This document shows positions 27,862-37,818 of a DNA stretch of 64,000 bases, one piece after another. The notes beneath the pieces were generated by a model. It made no database searches and was not told where the DNA came from. It saw only the letters and a program-made list of their open reading frames with translations. Every line of letters begins with the position of its first letter. The stretch's first letter is position 1. The position numbers were made by a program, and so were the translations under genes. The stretch is from Flavobacterium okayamense (GTDB taxonomy: Bacteria > Bacteroidota > Bacteroidia > Flavobacteriales > Flavobacteriaceae): the NCBI RefSeq assembly GCF_019702945.1, contig NZ_AP024749.1, forward strand, positions 434,001 through 498,000, given 5' to 3'.

Positions 27862-30516
27862 TTAATTTTTAATTACTTTCTGAGTAAATGTGAGATTGTC
27901 TCCTGTTAACTTCAATAAATAAACTCCAGATTGTAGAGAATTAATATTTAAAGATTTTTCAACTGAAAAATTCCCATCTGTATTTGAGAAAACTTTTCTT
28001 CCATTTAAATCAAACATTTCAACAGTTAACTCTCCTGAATAATTATTAACTCTTAAGTTTAACATCCCATTAGATGGGTTTGGATAAACTTTAATTAATT
28101 CTTTATTGTCAAAATAGTTTGCAGATAAAACACAATTAGGACCCGCTGGCGGAACAGTAAAATCTTCAACTTGGTCTGTTGAACTATTAGAACCACCAGA
28201 AGAAGCATTTTGTCCTAAGCCTCTTCTAGCAAAAACTTCCCAAATAAGGCAATAGTCTTGTCCACCTGTTGTAGCTTGATCAGCAGCAATTAATGCATCT
28301 CTTCCTGAAACAAATGTTGGACTACAACCTTGAAGTTTTAATCCATCTAAAACAAGTTGCATTACTTTATTATTTCCTCCAGTACCATTGTAAATATCAG
28401 GATCATAACCATATTTTCCAACATATGCCCACGCTAAATCCCATAACATAGTTGCCCAAACAGAACCTACTCCATGAGGAACAACTTCAGTATTTGTATC
28501 TGCAAAAGTGAATGGGTTAATTCCCATATCAGTTGAATAAGGATATGTTCTAATTCCAGTTCCACTTGTAGGCTCACTTACTACGTATGTTCCAATTCCT
28601 TTAACGTCCTCTGGTTGATCACCAGACTTCATTTGCATCATTAAACCAAAGAAATCTGACCATCCTTCGCCCATTTGTTCTTGATTATTTAAACAACTTG
28701 TAGCAGGCCCTCCTGTTAATCGAGTTGAAATTCCATGACCATATTCATGTGCAATAACTACGTTATCAAAATCTCCATCAGCATTTATAAATCCAGTATC
28801 TTGATTTCTTAATGTTACATTAACTGTATTTGATGACATTGCGGCAATAATAGCCTCTCCAATATTGTAGTTAACAAAAACAGCTGGTATTGTTATAGAA
28901 GCATCAGCTCCTGACATTCCAACGTATTGGTTAGGATCAATACAGCTAGCAGTGCAACCCGGATTAGTAGTTAAATGACCATAATCATTCACTACTATAA
29001 CAGCCGCTGCACCTGCATTTTGTGCATTTAAGACTTTTTGAGTAAACGGACAAGTACCTCTTCTAACTATAACAATTTTTCCTGATATCATGGCAGAATT
29101 AAGTGCAGCTTCACATGCGTCGGTTTGATCTGGAGTTGCATCTTCATAAAGAACTAAATCTGTTGTTAAACCAGGCATAGCTGGTAAATCTATATGTCCT
29201 GGGCTAAATACATTATCTGCTACAAAATACTCTCCTGCAACTCCAGTAGGTGAATTAACAACTAAATTCATAGGTGTTGGTCCAACATCCCATAAAAACA
29301 TTTGCATTCTTGGTCTAGTTCCATCAGAAGGCGTAGAGAAATTCGCATTATTAGTCCCACTTCCATCTTGAGAGTCAGCAAAAACATAATCTCCAAATGG
29401 AGAATTAGCACCACCATTCCCGTAATTATTTTGTTGAAAATTTCCATTTGGTTCATCAAAACCGTAATGATACCATACATCATGCATAATATTATTCATA
29501 TAGAATAAATTTGTAGTAGCAGCATCAGTATAATTATCCGCAGTTACGCCATTACCTCCATAGGGATAATCAAACAATAATGAAGCACCACCATCTGGGC
29601 TCGCACCAGTTCCATTATTTCCATTAATATCTTCTTGCGCATGAACATTATTACCTCTAGTAATAGTAAATTCAGCCCCATCAGCCCCATTAGTATCATG
29701 CCATCCGTAAGGAGAAGAAGTTACATCATGAGGATTTGAGATTAATGATCTACTCCCGTGATTTGGACTTTCAATGTAGTAAGGATAAACTCTGTATGAA
29801 CCCGATTGAATATCTAAAGCCGAAAGATTAGATTCTTTAAAACCTTTTTTAGTAAAGAAAAAATTAGTATGGTTATGATTCTTATGGTTAGTATCACCAA
29901 AATTACATGTTAAAACACCATCAAACTTCTCAAGTAAATCTCCATTTAAAGCATCAATTCTTACACTCCATAAATGTTTATAATCTTGAGAATAAAACTC
30001 ATAATGCCATGCAAGTTTTAATTGATTATTTACATTTTGAAAAACTAATTTTGCATTAACAAAATCTTCAGTTAAAGCACCATTAGAAATCAAATATTTA
30101 TTTTGATCTGACACCTGAATAATTTCATGAGAGATTAAACTTTCATTTAATGCAATATGAGCGTAGTTTAATCCTGACAAAACATCAATACTAGGTGAAA
30201 TAGTATTTATTTTAGTTGCTAAATTATTTACAAAATTCATCTTTGCATCTAAAACTTCACCATTCTTATACCAAATATTTGAATTAGAACCATAAACTTC
30301 AATATTTTGAAATGTCTGGTTAATGTAATAATTAGTAATTCCAGTAGCTTTAGAACTAGTAGTGCTTTCAACCTTCCAGTTTGCTACATCTCCTACAGTC
30401 AATCCAAATGAAACTCTATGAGCATCAAGATAATCTTGAATTTTAGCAGTTGGAATTTGGGCAAAACATCCAAATGTTAGCATCCCAAACACCAAAAATA
30501 GTAATTGTTTTTTCAT
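27862..30516 (-). CDS. Secreted M36 (fungalysin) metallopeptidase with PA domain and T9SS type A signal
   Basis: An 884-residue secreted zinc protease. Signal peptide 1-19 ends in CFA. An FTP/propeptide-like region spans about 25-210. The M36 catalytic domain contains HEYGHGIS with zinc ligands His590 and His594, and the third ligand in EQMGEGWSDF. A PA domain is inserted before the active site (KIVIVRRGTCPFTQKVLNAQ, AAAVIVVNDYG). The C-terminal 75 residues are a T9SS type A sorting domain (KVYPNPSNGMLNLRV, MFDLNGRKVF, GVYLLKLTGDN, TQKVIKN), so the enzyme is exported through T9SS to the surface or medium, probably for protein degradation. It has the best promoter in the window and is transcribed alone. 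Confidence 0.95.
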   Translation of the reverse strand: MKKQLLFLVFGMLTFGCFAQIPTAKIQDYLDAHRVSFGLTVGDVANWKVESTTSSKATGITNYYINQTFQNIEVYGSNSNIWYKNGEVLDAKMNFVNNLATKINTISPSIDVLSGLNYAHIALNESLISHEIIQVSDQNKYLISNGALTEDFVNAKLVFQNVNNQLKLAWHYEFYSQDYKHLWSVRIDALNGDLLEKFDGVLTCNFGDTNHKNHNHTNFFFTKKGFKESNLSALDIQSGSYRVYPYYIESPNHGSRSLISNPHDVTSSPYGWHDTNGADGAEFTITRGNNVHAQEDINGNNGTGASPDGGASLLFDYPYGGNGVTADNYTDAATTNLFYMNNIMHDVWYHYGFDEPNGNFQQNNYGNGGANSPFGDYVFADSQDGSGTNNANFSTPSDGTRPRMQMFLWDVGPTPMNLVVNSPTGVAGEYFVADNVFSPGHIDLPAMPGLTTDLVLYEDATPDQTDACEAALNSAMISGKIVIVRRGTCPFTQKVLNAQNAGAAAVIVVNDYGHLTTNPGCTASCIDPNQYVGMSGADASITIPAVFVNYNIGEAIIAAMSSNTVNVTLRNQDTGFINADGDFDNVVIAHEYGHGISTRLTGGPATSCLNNQEQMGEGWSDFFGLMMQMKSGDQPEDVKGIGTYVVSEPTSGTGIRTYPYSTDMGINPFTFADTNTEVVPHGVGSVWATMLWDLAWAYVGKYGYDPDIYNGTGGNNKVMQLVLDGLKLQGCSPTFVSGRDALIAADQATTGGQDYCLIWEVFARRGLGQNASSGGSNSSTDQVEDFTVPPAGPNCVLSANYFDNKELIKVYPNPSNGMLNLRVNNYSGELTVEMFDLNGRKVFSNTDGNFSVEKSLNINSLQSGVYLLKLTGDNLTFTQKVIKN

Positions 30517-30549
30517 ATTAAGTTTAGGTTAAATTTTTTATAATAAGCA

Positions 30550-30579
30550 CAAATATAATTAATTAGCTCTTAAACAAAA
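30550..30579 (-). promoter_or_regulatory. Full consensus promoter of the M36 peptidase gene
   Basis: On the minus strand TTTTG (30575-30579), 17 nt and TATATTTG (30550-30557) match both the -33 and -7 Bacteroidota boxes with standard spacing. The leader is about 30 nt. Confidence 0.7.
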
Positions 30580-30591
30580 TTTTTTTTTTTG

Positions 30592-31932
30592 TTAAATTCC
30601 TTTAATAAGCCTATAAAGTTCGATTGCTTTTCCATCTGTTAATAAAGAAACATAGTGACATATATGTAACAATCGTTGATAAATTGATTCTTTTTCTGAT
30701 AAAAATCTTTCCGGTAATAATTTTAAAACAATCTTGTCGTAATTAGATTCGTTACCTTCCATTTTATTGTTAAAAGCCGTACAAAATACATCTAATAAAG
30801 AACTGATTACTTTGTAACCCATTACTTCTTTTTCAATTACTTCTTTACTTTGATAAATACGCTTTACACTAACTTTAATTATGTCATCCATTTGCGCTTT
30901 ATACTGACTCTTATCGGTTAATGCAAAAGGAAATTCACCTTTTAAAATCAATTCTTCATTTTGCATAAAAACGTTTACAGCATCACTAATTAAACTACCA
31001 ATTGCAAGTGCTCGTAAATAACTAATCCTATCTTCTTTAGTCTTAAGTTCGTTATATTTTGAAGTATCAATATTGTTTTTAACCAGCTTAATTAAATATT
31101 CTAACGCAAATTCTTCGTCAATTAATCCTAAATTAATTCCGTCTTCAAAATCGATAATAGTATAACAAATATCATCAGCCGCTTCAACTAAATACGCTAA
31201 TGGATGTCTTTCGTAACCAATATCATTTCCAGATTTATTTGAAATCAATCCTAACTCAAAAGCTACATCTTTGAAAAACGCTTTATCTTGTTGGAAGAAG
31301 CCGTATTTTTTGTCACTAATTTTTGAAGTTGGTTTTTTTGGCAAACTCTCTTTAGGATACTTCATAAAGGCACCTAAAGTAGCATAAGTTAAACGCAATG
31401 CGCCTTCAACTCCTTCACGAGAAGACGAAACCACAGAAAACCCGTTTGCATTTCCTTCAAAATCGATTAGATCTTGCCATTCCTTATCGGTTAACTTCTC
31501 TTTAAATTGCTGACCTTTTCCTGTTTTAAAATATTCTCCAATAGCTTTTTCTCCAGAATGTCCAAAAGGAGGATTCCCGATATCGTGTGCTAAAGCCGCA
31601 GCCGCGACAATTGCACCAAAATCATTCATGTGATAGCCATGAATTTCAGACAAATGCGGATATTTTTCTAAAATTTTTTTACCAACTAAACGTCCCAGTG
31701 AACGACCTACAACAGAAACCTCTAAACTATGTGTTAATCGGGTGTGAACAAAGTCGGTTTTTGATAAAGGAATTACTTGTGTTTTATCTTGCAAACTGCG
31801 AAATGCTGAAGAAAATATGATACGATCATAATCGACTTCAAAACCTAAACGCGTATCATCTTGTTCTTTTCGTAGTCTTTTTGAAGTGTCGCCTTGTCGT
31901 TTTAAAGACAACAGTTGTTCCCATTGCATCAT
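30592..31932 (-). CDS. dgt: dGTP triphosphohydrolase (dGTPase)
   Basis: A 446-residue HD-domain enzyme that hydrolyses dGTP, and in many family members other dNTPs, to the nucleoside and tripolyphosphate. The N-terminus RLRKEQDDTRLGFEVDYDRI, the HTRLTHSLEVS segment, and the metal site AHDIGNPPFGHSGE with His116-Asp117 are diagnostic. The segment EAADDICYTIIDFEDGI follows. It shapes dNTP pools and often limits phage replication. Two consecutive ATGs (31932, 31929) are possible starts. A 77-residue protein is encoded 6 nt upstream in the same unit; ribonucleotide reductase genes lie further upstream on the same strand. Confidence 0.95.
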   Translation of the reverse strand: MMQWEQLLSLKRQGDTSKRLRKEQDDTRLGFEVDYDRIIFSSAFRSLQDKTQVIPLSKTDFVHTRLTHSLEVSVVGRSLGRLVGKKILEKYPHLSEIHGYHMNDFGAIVAAAALAHDIGNPPFGHSGEKAIGEYFKTGKGQQFKEKLTDKEWQDLIDFEGNANGFSVVSSSREGVEGALRLTYATLGAFMKYPKESLPKKPTSKISDKKYGFFQQDKAFFKDVAFELGLISNKSGNDIGYERHPLAYLVEAADDICYTIIDFEDGINLGLIDEEFALEYLIKLVKNNIDTSKYNELKTKEDRISYLRALAIGSLISDAVNVFMQNEELILKGEFPFALTDKSQYKAQMDDIIKVSVKRIYQSKEVIEKEVMGYKVISSLLDVFCTAFNNKMEGNESNYDKIVLKLLPERFLSEKESIYQRLLHICHYVSLLTDGKAIELYRLIKGI

Positions 31933-31938
31933 ACTATT

Positions 31939-32172
31939 TTATTTATTTTCGGGTTTATCATTCGCTAAAAAGAAATCACGTGATTTTTTTGGATAAGCAT
32001 CGTAACTAATATCACTTGGGTTTTCAATAACTGATTTAATCGTTATTTCGTCACCAACATTAAATTTAGCCATTGCATATTTATAATCTAATAAATACTC
32101 TCCACAGAAAAAATTACCATTTTCATCTTTCTCAATAACTCCCGTATAAACACCTTTATTTGCTCTCGACAT
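31939..32172 (-). CDS. Small acidic conserved-looking protein, unknown function
   Basis: A 77-residue soluble protein, MSRANKGVYTGVIEKDENGN at the N-terminus, with short predicted beta strands (FFCGEYLLDYKYA, VGDEITIKSVIENP) suggesting a small beta-barrel fold. I do not recognise a family. It sits 6 nt before dgt with an exact -7 box upstream, so it is co-transcribed with the dGTPase and could modulate it; this is inference from position only. Confidence 0.7.
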   Translation of the reverse strand: MSRANKGVYTGVIEKDENGNFFCGEYLLDYKYAMAKFNVGDEITIKSVIENPSDISYDAYPKKSRDFFLANDKPENK

Positions 32173-32191
32173 GTTTTTATGTATATTTTCT

Positions 32192-32199
32192 CAAATGTA
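32192..32199 (-). promoter_or_regulatory. Probable -7 promoter box (TACATTTG) for the 77-aa gene and dgt
   Basis: The complement is TACATTTG, exact to TAnnTTTG, 19 nt before ATG 32172. Confidence 0.55.
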
Positions 32200-32226
32200 C
32201 GAATTGAAATGCAATTTTATAAAAAT

Positions 32227-32256
32227 AAAAACAGCCTTCATTTGAAGGCTGTTTTT
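32227..32256. terminator. Terminator after nrdA-RDD operon
   Basis: ACAGCCTTCA (32231-32240) pairs with TGAAGGCTGT (32243-32252), flanked by A and T runs. It lies just downstream of the RDD gene and before the dgt unit promoter. Confidence 0.85.
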
Positions 32257-32272
32257 AAAAATATTTCTATAC

Positions 32273-32782
32273 TTAATTTTCAGAACCAATTTCTTCCATG
32301 GCAAATTGCTTTTGCATTTCCATATCGAAAGTTTTAGCATCTACTACATAAGTATCAGATAATGAATCGTGCCATCCTCTGGCTTCATTTCCTAGAAAAG
32401 ATAGCGCATTAAAAGGAATAAGCCTACACAAGGTTCTTTTCATAATATTTGCCGTATCTGGAGTTTCTCCTGACAGATTTACAACCTTTGTGTTAGTTAT
32501 CAATTTACCAATGGTTTTACCTTTAGCTAAGCTTTCCATTGCAAAATAATAAATTACCATGAGTACATAACCTAATAAATACTCTTCAATTTTTCCAATG
32601 GTATCAAACCATTCGCCAATACTATTACTTCCGGTTATGTATAATTGTAACAATACAATAACCATCATTATTCCAGTAAACAAAACTAATTGAACTATAT
32701 AGTCTACTATATAATTAGCAAAACGCTTTCCACCGTTTGCCTTACTTTTTTCGAGTATAGATTTATTAATTCTCTTTTGCAT
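32273..32782 (-). CDS. RDD family membrane protein
   Basis: A 169-residue protein with three hydrophobic segments (about 27-52, 68-90 and a shorter one near 120) and the RDD pattern: GGKRFANYIVDYIVQLVLF at the N-terminus, then KGKTIGKLITNTKVV and MKRTLCRLIPFNALSFL. RDD proteins are poorly characterised; some act in ion or osmotic homeostasis. It begins 6 nt after the nrdA stop codon and is therefore probably the last gene of the nrdB-nrdA unit, although no functional link is known. Confidence 0.88.
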   Translation of the reverse strand: MQKRINKSILEKSKANGGKRFANYIVDYIVQLVLFTGIMMVIVLLQLYITGSNSIGEWFDTIGKIEEYLLGYVLMVIYYFAMESLAKGKTIGKLITNTKVVNLSGETPDTANIMKRTLCRLIPFNALSFLGNEARGWHDSLSDTYVVDAKTFDMEMQKQFAMEEIGSEN

Positions 32783-32788
32783 TGTATA

Positions 32789-35197
32789 TTAAGAACCACA
32801 CATTTCACAATCTTCTGGGCCAGCATTTTTAGAACGTTCAAGCATTGCTCTAAATTCAGCAGCGCTCATTCCTTCAGCTTCAACATTCACTGCATTAGCT
32901 TCTACTTCAGGTTTTGGCTGTGCTTTTTTCTCATTATTTAATGTAAACTTGATAGCATCAACGGCTGATTTTGTTCTTAAATAATACATTCCTGTTTTTA
33001 AGCCGCTTTTCCAAGCATAGAAGTGCATAGATGTTAATTTTGCCATTGTAGCACCTTCCATAAACAAGTTTAAAGATTGTGATTGATCAATGAAGTAACC
33101 ACGTTGGCGTGACATATCAATTATGTCTTTCATACTCATTTCCCAAACTGTTTTATACAAGTCTTTAATATCTTGAGGAATCACATCGATATTTTGGATT
33201 GAACCGTTATTACGCATAATTTCTTGTTTTAGGTTCTCATTCCATAATCCTAATGAAACTAAATCGTGTAATAAGTGTTTATTTACTACAATAAATTCAC
33301 CCGATAAAACTCGACGTGTATAAATATTTGAAGTATACGGCTCAAAAGCTTCGTTATTACCTAAAATTTGAGAAGTTGAAGCTGTTGGCATTGGCGCTAA
33401 TAACAATGAATTACGCACACCATGTTCCATTACTTCTTTTCGTAATGAAGTCCAATCCCAACGACCTGATAAATCTGAATCGTTTAATCCCCAAAGGTTG
33501 TATTGGAATTCTCCTTGAGAAATAGGTGAACCTTTAAAAGTTGAATATGCTCCTTCTTCTTTAGCCATTTCCATTGAAGCCGTTACAGCTGCAAAATAAA
33601 TAGTTTCGAAGATTTCTTGGTTTAATTGTTTTGCTTCATCACTTGTAAATGGCAAACGCATTAATATAAAAGCATCAGCTAGACCCTGAACACCTAGACC
33701 AACAGGACGGTGACGCATGTTTGAGTTTTCTGCTTCTTTAACCGGATAGTAATTTCTATCGATTACCTTATTTAAGTTACGTGTAATACGTTTTGTTACA
33801 TCATATAAATATTGGTGGTTGAACTTCCCATCTTCCACAAACATTGGTAATGAAATTGAAGCTAAGTTACAAACTGCAATTTCATCTTCAGATGTATATT
33901 CTAAAATCTCAGTACATAAGTTAGACGAACGAATAGTTCCTAAATTCTTTTGATTTGATTTTCTATTCGCAGCATCTTTATATAACATATAAGGCGTACC
34001 TGTCTCAATTTGAGATTCTAATATTTTTTCCCAAAGTTCACGAGCCTTAATTGTTTTCCTTCCTTTTCCAGCCGCTTCATAATCCAAATACATTTTTTCG
34101 AATTCTTCACTGTGCACATCGTACATTCCAGGACACTCATTTGGACACATTAACGTCCAAGTGCTATCTGCTTCTACACGTTTCATGAATAAATCTGGAA
34201 TCCACATCGCATAGAATAAATCACGAGCACGCATTTCTTCTTTACCATGGTTCTTCTTCAATTCTAAGAATTCCATAATATCAGCATGCCAAGGTTCTAC
34301 ATAAATAGCAAAACTACCTTTACGTTTTCCTCCACCTTGATCTACATAACGCGCCGTATCATTAAACACACGTAACATTGGCACAATTCCATTAGATGTA
34401 CCGTTTGTACCACGAATATAGGAACCTGTTGCTCTTACATTGTGAATAGACAAACCAATACCACCTGCTGATTGTGAAATTTTTGCCGTTTGTTTTAACG
34501 TATCGTAAATTCCGTCAATACTATCATCTTTCATCGTTAATAAGAAACATGAAGACATTTGAGGTTTTGGAGTTCCCGCGTTAAATAGCGTTGGCGTAGC
34601 ATGAGTAAAGTATTTTTTAGACATTAACTCATACGTTTCAATTGCCGCATCGATGTCATTTAAGTGAATACCCACTGAAACACGCATTAACATGTGTTGC
34701 GGACGCTCGGCAATTTTACCGTTTATTTTTAACAAGTATGAACGTTCAAGTGTTTTAAATCCGAAATAGTCATAGTTAAAATCACGGTTATAGATAATAC
34801 TAGAATCTAAACGCTCAGCATTTTCCATGATAACATTGTACACCTCATCCGATAACATTGGTGCTTCTTGACCTGTACGAGGATTTACATACTCATACAA
34901 ATCGGTCATCGTTTCAGAAAACGATTTTTTAGAGTTCTTATGTAAGTTTGAAACGGCGATACGAGCAGCTAATTGTGCATAATCTGGATGTGTTACCGTC
35001 ATCGATGCGGCAGTTTCAGCCGCTAAATTATCTAATTCGGAAGTCGTAACTCCATCGTATAATCCTTCAATAACTCGCATAGCTACTTTAACAGGATCTA
35101 CTAATTCGTTTAACTCATAACACATCATACGGATGCGGTCAGTAATTTTATCGAACATTACCGGCTCTTTTCTACCATCTCTTTTTACTACGAACAT
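32789..35197 (-). CDS. nrdA: Class Ia ribonucleoside-diphosphate reductase, alpha subunit
   Basis: An 802-residue catalytic subunit that reduces ribonucleoside diphosphates to deoxyribonucleotides. An ATP-cone allosteric domain occupies about 1-95 ([20 protein letters not shown]). Active-site elements include SSCFLLT, the finger-loop NLCTEIL with the Asn-Cys-Glu triad, [11 protein letters not shown] and [17 protein letters not shown]. The C-terminal tail EDCEMCGS carries the cysteine pair that shuttles electrons from thioredoxin or glutaredoxin. Its partner nrdB lies upstream with a 98-nt spacer holding a small hairpin, and an RDD membrane gene follows after 6 nt. Length and motifs are normal. 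Confidence 0.97.
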   Translation of the reverse strand: MFVVKRDGRKEPVMFDKITDRIRMMCYELNELVDPVKVAMRVIEGLYDGVTTSELDNLAAETAASMTVTHPDYAQLAARIAVSNLHKNSKKSFSETMTDLYEYVNPRTGQEAPMLSDEVYNVIMENAERLDSSIIYNRDFNYDYFGFKTLERSYLLKINGKIAERPQHMLMRVSVGIHLNDIDAAIETYELMSKKYFTHATPTLFNAGTPKPQMSSCFLLTMKDDSIDGIYDTLKQTAKISQSAGGIGLSIHNVRATGSYIRGTNGTSNGIVPMLRVFNDTARYVDQGGGKRKGSFAIYVEPWHADIMEFLELKKNHGKEEMRARDLFYAMWIPDLFMKRVEADSTWTLMCPNECPGMYDVHSEEFEKMYLDYEAAGKGRKTIKARELWEKILESQIETGTPYMLYKDAANRKSNQKNLGTIRSSNLCTEILEYTSEDEIAVCNLASISLPMFVEDGKFNHQYLYDVTKRITRNLNKVIDRNYYPVKEAENSNMRHRPVGLGVQGLADAFILMRLPFTSDEAKQLNQEIFETIYFAAVTASMEMAKEEGAYSTFKGSPISQGEFQYNLWGLNDSDLSGRWDWTSLRKEVMEHGVRNSLLLAPMPTASTSQILGNNEAFEPYTSNIYTRRVLSGEFIVVNKHLLHDLVSLGLWNENLKQEIMRNNGSIQNIDVIPQDIKDLYKTVWEMSMKDIIDMSRQRGYFIDQSQSLNLFMEGATMAKLTSMHFYAWKSGLKTGMYYLRTKSAVDAIKFTLNNEKKAQPKPEVEANAVNVEAEGMSAAEFRAMLERSKNAGPEDCEMCGS

Positions 35198-35228
35198 ACC
35201 TTTATATTTTAAAATTAGAATTTTGAAC

Positions 35229-35255
35229 TTGGAAGCAAGTCTCGCTCACTTCCAA
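35229..35255. repeat. Small hairpin in the nrdB-nrdA spacer
   Basis: TTGGAAG (35229-35235) pairs with CTTCCAA (35249-35255) around a GC-richer loop containing CAAGTCTCGCTCA. It resembles the short hairpin elements at 39311 and 42543 (variable arms, TC-GCTC-like loop). It might tune the ratio of nrdB to nrdA message. Confidence 0.45.
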
Positions 35256-35295
35256 ATTCATTTTTATAGTTTCTCTTAATGTAAGACGACCTCTA

Positions 35296-36273
35296 TTAAA
35301 AATCAGCGTCGAAGCTAATTTTATTTCCTTCTGAATCGTTATTTAAAACGCCAGCTTTTTGATATTCAGAAACTCTTTTTTCAAAGAAATTTGTTTTTCC
35401 TTGTAACGAAATCATATCCATAAAATCGAATGGATTTGTTACATTGTAAACTTTATCACAACCAAGTTCCACTAACAATCTATCAGTTACAAACTCTAAA
35501 TATTGCGTCATTAACTTGGCGTTCATACCAATTAAACTAACTGGCAAACTTTCTGTTATAAATTCTCTTTCGATATCTAAAGCATTAGTTAAAATTTCAG
35601 TAATTCTAGATTTTGAAACCTTGTTAACTAAATGGTTATTGTGTAAGTGAACAGCAAAATCACAGTGCATACCTTCGTCTCGAGAAATTAACTCATTTGA
35701 GAATGTTAATCCAGGCATAACTCCTCTTTTCTTTAACCAGAAAATTGAACAGAATGCCCCTGAAAAGAAAATTCCTTCTACAGCAGCAAAAGCAATTAAA
35801 CGTTCTGCAAAAGATTCAGACTCTACCCATTTTAAAGCCCATTCTGCTTTTTTAGCGATTGCTGGAAAATTTTCTAACGCTTTGAATAAAACATTTTTCT
35901 CTTTTTCGTCTTTAACGTAAGTATCAATCAATAAGGAATACGTTTCTGAATGAATGTTCTCCATCATTAATTGAAACCCGTAAAAGAATTTTGCTTCAGT
36001 ATATTGAACTTCACTTACAAAGTTTTCCGCTAAATTTTCATTCACAATCCCATCAGAAGCTGCAAAAAATGCTAAAATATGCTTAACGAAGAACTTTTCA
36101 TCATCGTTTAATTTTGTATTCCAATCTGTAATATCCTGATGCAAATCAATTTCTTCTGCAGTCCAAAAACAAGCCTCTTGTTTCTTGTACCATTCCCAAA
36201 TATCGTGGTGTTTAATTGGAAAAATTACAAATCGATCTTTGTTTTCTTGCAAAATAGGCTCTACTACAGACAT
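35296..36273 (-). CDS. nrdB: Class Ia ribonucleoside-diphosphate reductase, beta subunit
   Basis: A 325-residue ferritin-like subunit that houses the diiron centre and tyrosyl radical of class I ribonucleotide reductase. The ExxHxxxY motif [10 protein letters not shown] supplies iron ligands and the radical tyrosine, and RDEGMHCDF supplies a second ExxH pair. The N-terminal ligand region is [19 protein letters not shown] tyrosine is present at the radical position, arguing for the classical radical class rather than the class Ic Mn/Fe type. The gene precedes nrdA in the same direction. A candidate -7 box at 36363-36370 gives a leader of about 85 nt. Confidence 0.97.
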   Translation of the reverse strand: MSVVEPILQENKDRFVIFPIKHHDIWEWYKKQEACFWTAEEIDLHQDITDWNTKLNDDEKFFVKHILAFFAASDGIVNENLAENFVSEVQYTEAKFFYGFQLMMENIHSETYSLLIDTYVKDEKEKNVLFKALENFPAIAKKAEWALKWVESESFAERLIAFAAVEGIFFSGAFCSIFWLKKRGVMPGLTFSNELISRDEGMHCDFAVHLHNNHLVNKVSKSRITEILTNALDIEREFITESLPVSLIGMNAKLMTQYLEFVTDRLLVELGCDKVYNVTNPFDFMDMISLQGKTNFFEKRVSEYQKAGVLNNDSEGNKISFDADF

Positions 36274-36362
36274 AGCTAATTGATTTTTATATTGTTATAA
36301 AATTGATTATTTGTGTGATAAGGGGATTACAAAGTTTGTCATTTGAATTAAAAAATCAAAGT

Positions 36363-36370
36363 CAAACTTA
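36363..36370 (-). promoter_or_regulatory. Probable -7 promoter box (TAAGTTTG) for nrdB-nrdA
   Basis: The complement is TAAGTTTG, exact to TAnnTTTG. It is 89 nt before the nrdB ATG, leaving room for leader control. Confidence 0.5.
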
Positions 36371-36431
36371 TTCACAATTTGAGCAAGTTTTTAACAATAT
36401 AAACATTTGCAAGAAAATCTTTTTGAGAGTC

Positions 36432-36456
36432 TAAAATATTGATAGTCAATATTTTA
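36432..36456. promoter_or_regulatory. Perfect 11-bp inverted repeat upstream of nrdB promoter
   Basis: TAAAATATTGA (36432-36442), spacer TAG, TCAATATTTTA (36446-36456). The AT-rich palindrome lies about 60 nt upstream of the candidate nrdB -7 box and 20 nt from the DUF3109 terminator. It could be an operator or part of a transcript 3' structure. The remainder of the 272-nt spacer 36274-36545 shows no gene. Confidence 0.45.
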
Positions 36457-36476
36457 AAAATAATAAAAAGTTCTAA

Positions 36477-36522
36477 AAAAATCGCCTTAACAAGTGATAA
36501 ATCAAGCGTTAAGACGATTTTT
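36477..36522 (-). terminator. Terminator after DUF3109 gene
   Basis: AAAATCGCCTTAAC pairs with GTTAAGACGATTTT across a 16-nt loop with one G-T pair. A and T runs on both sides make it usable on the minus strand after the DUF3109 gene. Confidence 0.75.
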
Positions 36523-36545
36523 GATATCTTAAAAAAAACTAAAAT

Positions 36546-37112
36546 TTACTTCTTCAATTCTTCCGCTACTTTTTCTAATTCGTCATACCATTGTTGACCA
36601 AATTTTCGAATCAAAGCTTCTTTTACAAATTTGTAAACTGGAACACTTAATTCTTCACCTAAAGAACAAGCATCTGAACAAATATGCCATTTATGGTAAT
36701 TAACCGCTGCAAAATCTGAATATTCTTTTACACGAATTGGGTACAAATGACATGAAACAGGTTTTTTCCAATCTACCACACCTTGATTGTAAGCTTGTTC
36801 AATTCCGCATAAAGCAGTTTTTCCATCGAAAATTACATACGCACAATCTTTACCATCAATTAAAGGCGTTTCTAATTCACCAAAATCAGAAACCACATGT
36901 GTTCCTTGTTCTTCAATTGCTTTAATTCCTTCAGGACGAAGAAATGGTTTAACTTTTGGATAAATTTCAGCCATAATTTTTGTTTCCTCTTCATCTAAAG
37001 GCGCACCTGCATCGCCATCAACACAACAAGCGCCGTGACAAGCGTTTAGATTACACACAAATTCTTTTTCAAAAAGTTCTTCAGAAACAATTGTTTTTTC
37101 CAGCTGAAACAT
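36546..37112 (-). CDS. DUF3109 family cysteine-rich protein
   Basis: A 188-residue soluble protein with many conserved cysteines: CNLNACHGACC at about 21-31, then single cysteines in DCAYVIFDGKTALCG, CHLYPIRV and CSDACSLG. This set is typical of DUF3109, related to the YkgJ-type putative metal-binding (zinc or Fe-S) proteins. The biochemical role is unknown. It has an exact -7 box upstream and a terminator downstream, so it is transcribed alone. Confidence 0.9.
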   Translation of the reverse strand: MFQLEKTIVSEELFEKEFVCNLNACHGACCVDGDAGAPLDEEETKIMAEIYPKVKPFLRPEGIKAIEEQGTHVVSDFGELETPLIDGKDCAYVIFDGKTALCGIEQAYNQGVVDWKKPVSCHLYPIRVKEYSDFAAVNYHKWHICSDACSLGEELSVPVYKFVKEALIRKFGQQWYDELEKVAEELKK

Positions 37113-37130
37113 ATACTAACATTTATTTTG

Positions 37131-37138
37131 CAAAGATA
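37131..37138 (-). promoter_or_regulatory. Probable -7 promoter box (TATCTTTG) for DUF3109 gene
   Basis: The complement is TATCTTTG, exact to TAnnTTTG, 18 nt before ATG 37112. Confidence 0.6.
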
Positions 37139-37211
37139 CTTATTTAGATGTTTAGAAATTGAATTTTTATAATGTATAGTTAAATAACAAACGTATTCAT
37201 TTGGTTTACTT

Positions 37212-37219
37212 TATCTTTG
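37212..37219 (+). promoter_or_regulatory. Probable -7 promoter box (TATCTTTG) for the marC unit
   Basis: An exact TAnnTTTG match, 16 nt before ATG 37236, divergent from the DUF3109 promoter. Confidence 0.6.
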
Positions 37220-37235
37220 TTCAAAATTTACTGAA

Positions 37236-37808
37236 ATGTTTGATTGGAAAGAAATTTTCACCATTAGCATGATTTTATTTGCTGTAATCGATATTGTAGG
37301 AAGCATTCCTATTATTGTTGATTTACGAAGTAAAGTTGGTCACATTCAATCGGAAAAAGCAACTTTAGTTGCCGCAATTATAATGATTGCTTTTTTGTTT
37401 GTAGGTGAAGAAATTTTAAAACTTATTGGAATTGACGCGAACTCGTTTGCTGTTGCAGGTTCGTTTGTATTGTTCTTTTTAGCGCTTGAAATGATTTTAG
37501 GAATTCGTTTATACAAAGAAGACAACCCCACGACGGCTTCGATTGTACCAATTGCATTTCCGTTAATTGCAGGTGCCGGAACGATGACAACGTTACTTTC
37601 TTTACGTGCCGAATACGAAAAAATTAATATTATTGTAGCGATTTTAATTAACATCGTATTAGTTTATGGTGTTTTAAAAGCCTCTGGAAAGATTGAAAAA
37701 TTATTAGGCGCAAATGGTTTAGGGATAATACGTAAAATATTTGGCGTAATATTGCTAGCAATTTCAGTAAAATTGTTTGCTGCTAATGTAAAAGGATTGT
37801 TTATTTAA
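37236..37808 (+). CDS. MarC family integral membrane protein
   Basis: A 190-residue protein with six predicted helices. MarC/UPF0056 features include DIVGSIPIIVDLRSK near the start, the central FPLIAGAGTMTTLLSLRAEYE and the C-terminal GLGIIRKIFGVILLAISVKLF. The family was once linked to multiple antibiotic resistance but its transport function is unproven. It heads a unit with a 64-residue membrane protein (10 nt gap) and an FAD protein. Confidence 0.92.
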   Translation: MFDWKEIFTISMILFAVIDIVGSIPIIVDLRSKVGHIQSEKATLVAAIIMIAFLFVGEEILKLIGIDANSFAVAGSFVLFFLALEMILGIRLYKEDNPTTASIVPIAFPLIAGAGTMTTLLSLRAEYEKINIIVAILINIVLVYGVLKASGKIEKLLGANGLGIIRKIFGVILLAISVKLFAANVKGLFI

Positions 37809-37818
37809 AAAATATAAA

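Noticed and set aside
36432..36456. NrdR box upstream of nrdB
   Set aside because: NrdR sites are paired ~16-bp boxes with a different consensus; only one AT-rich palindrome is here.
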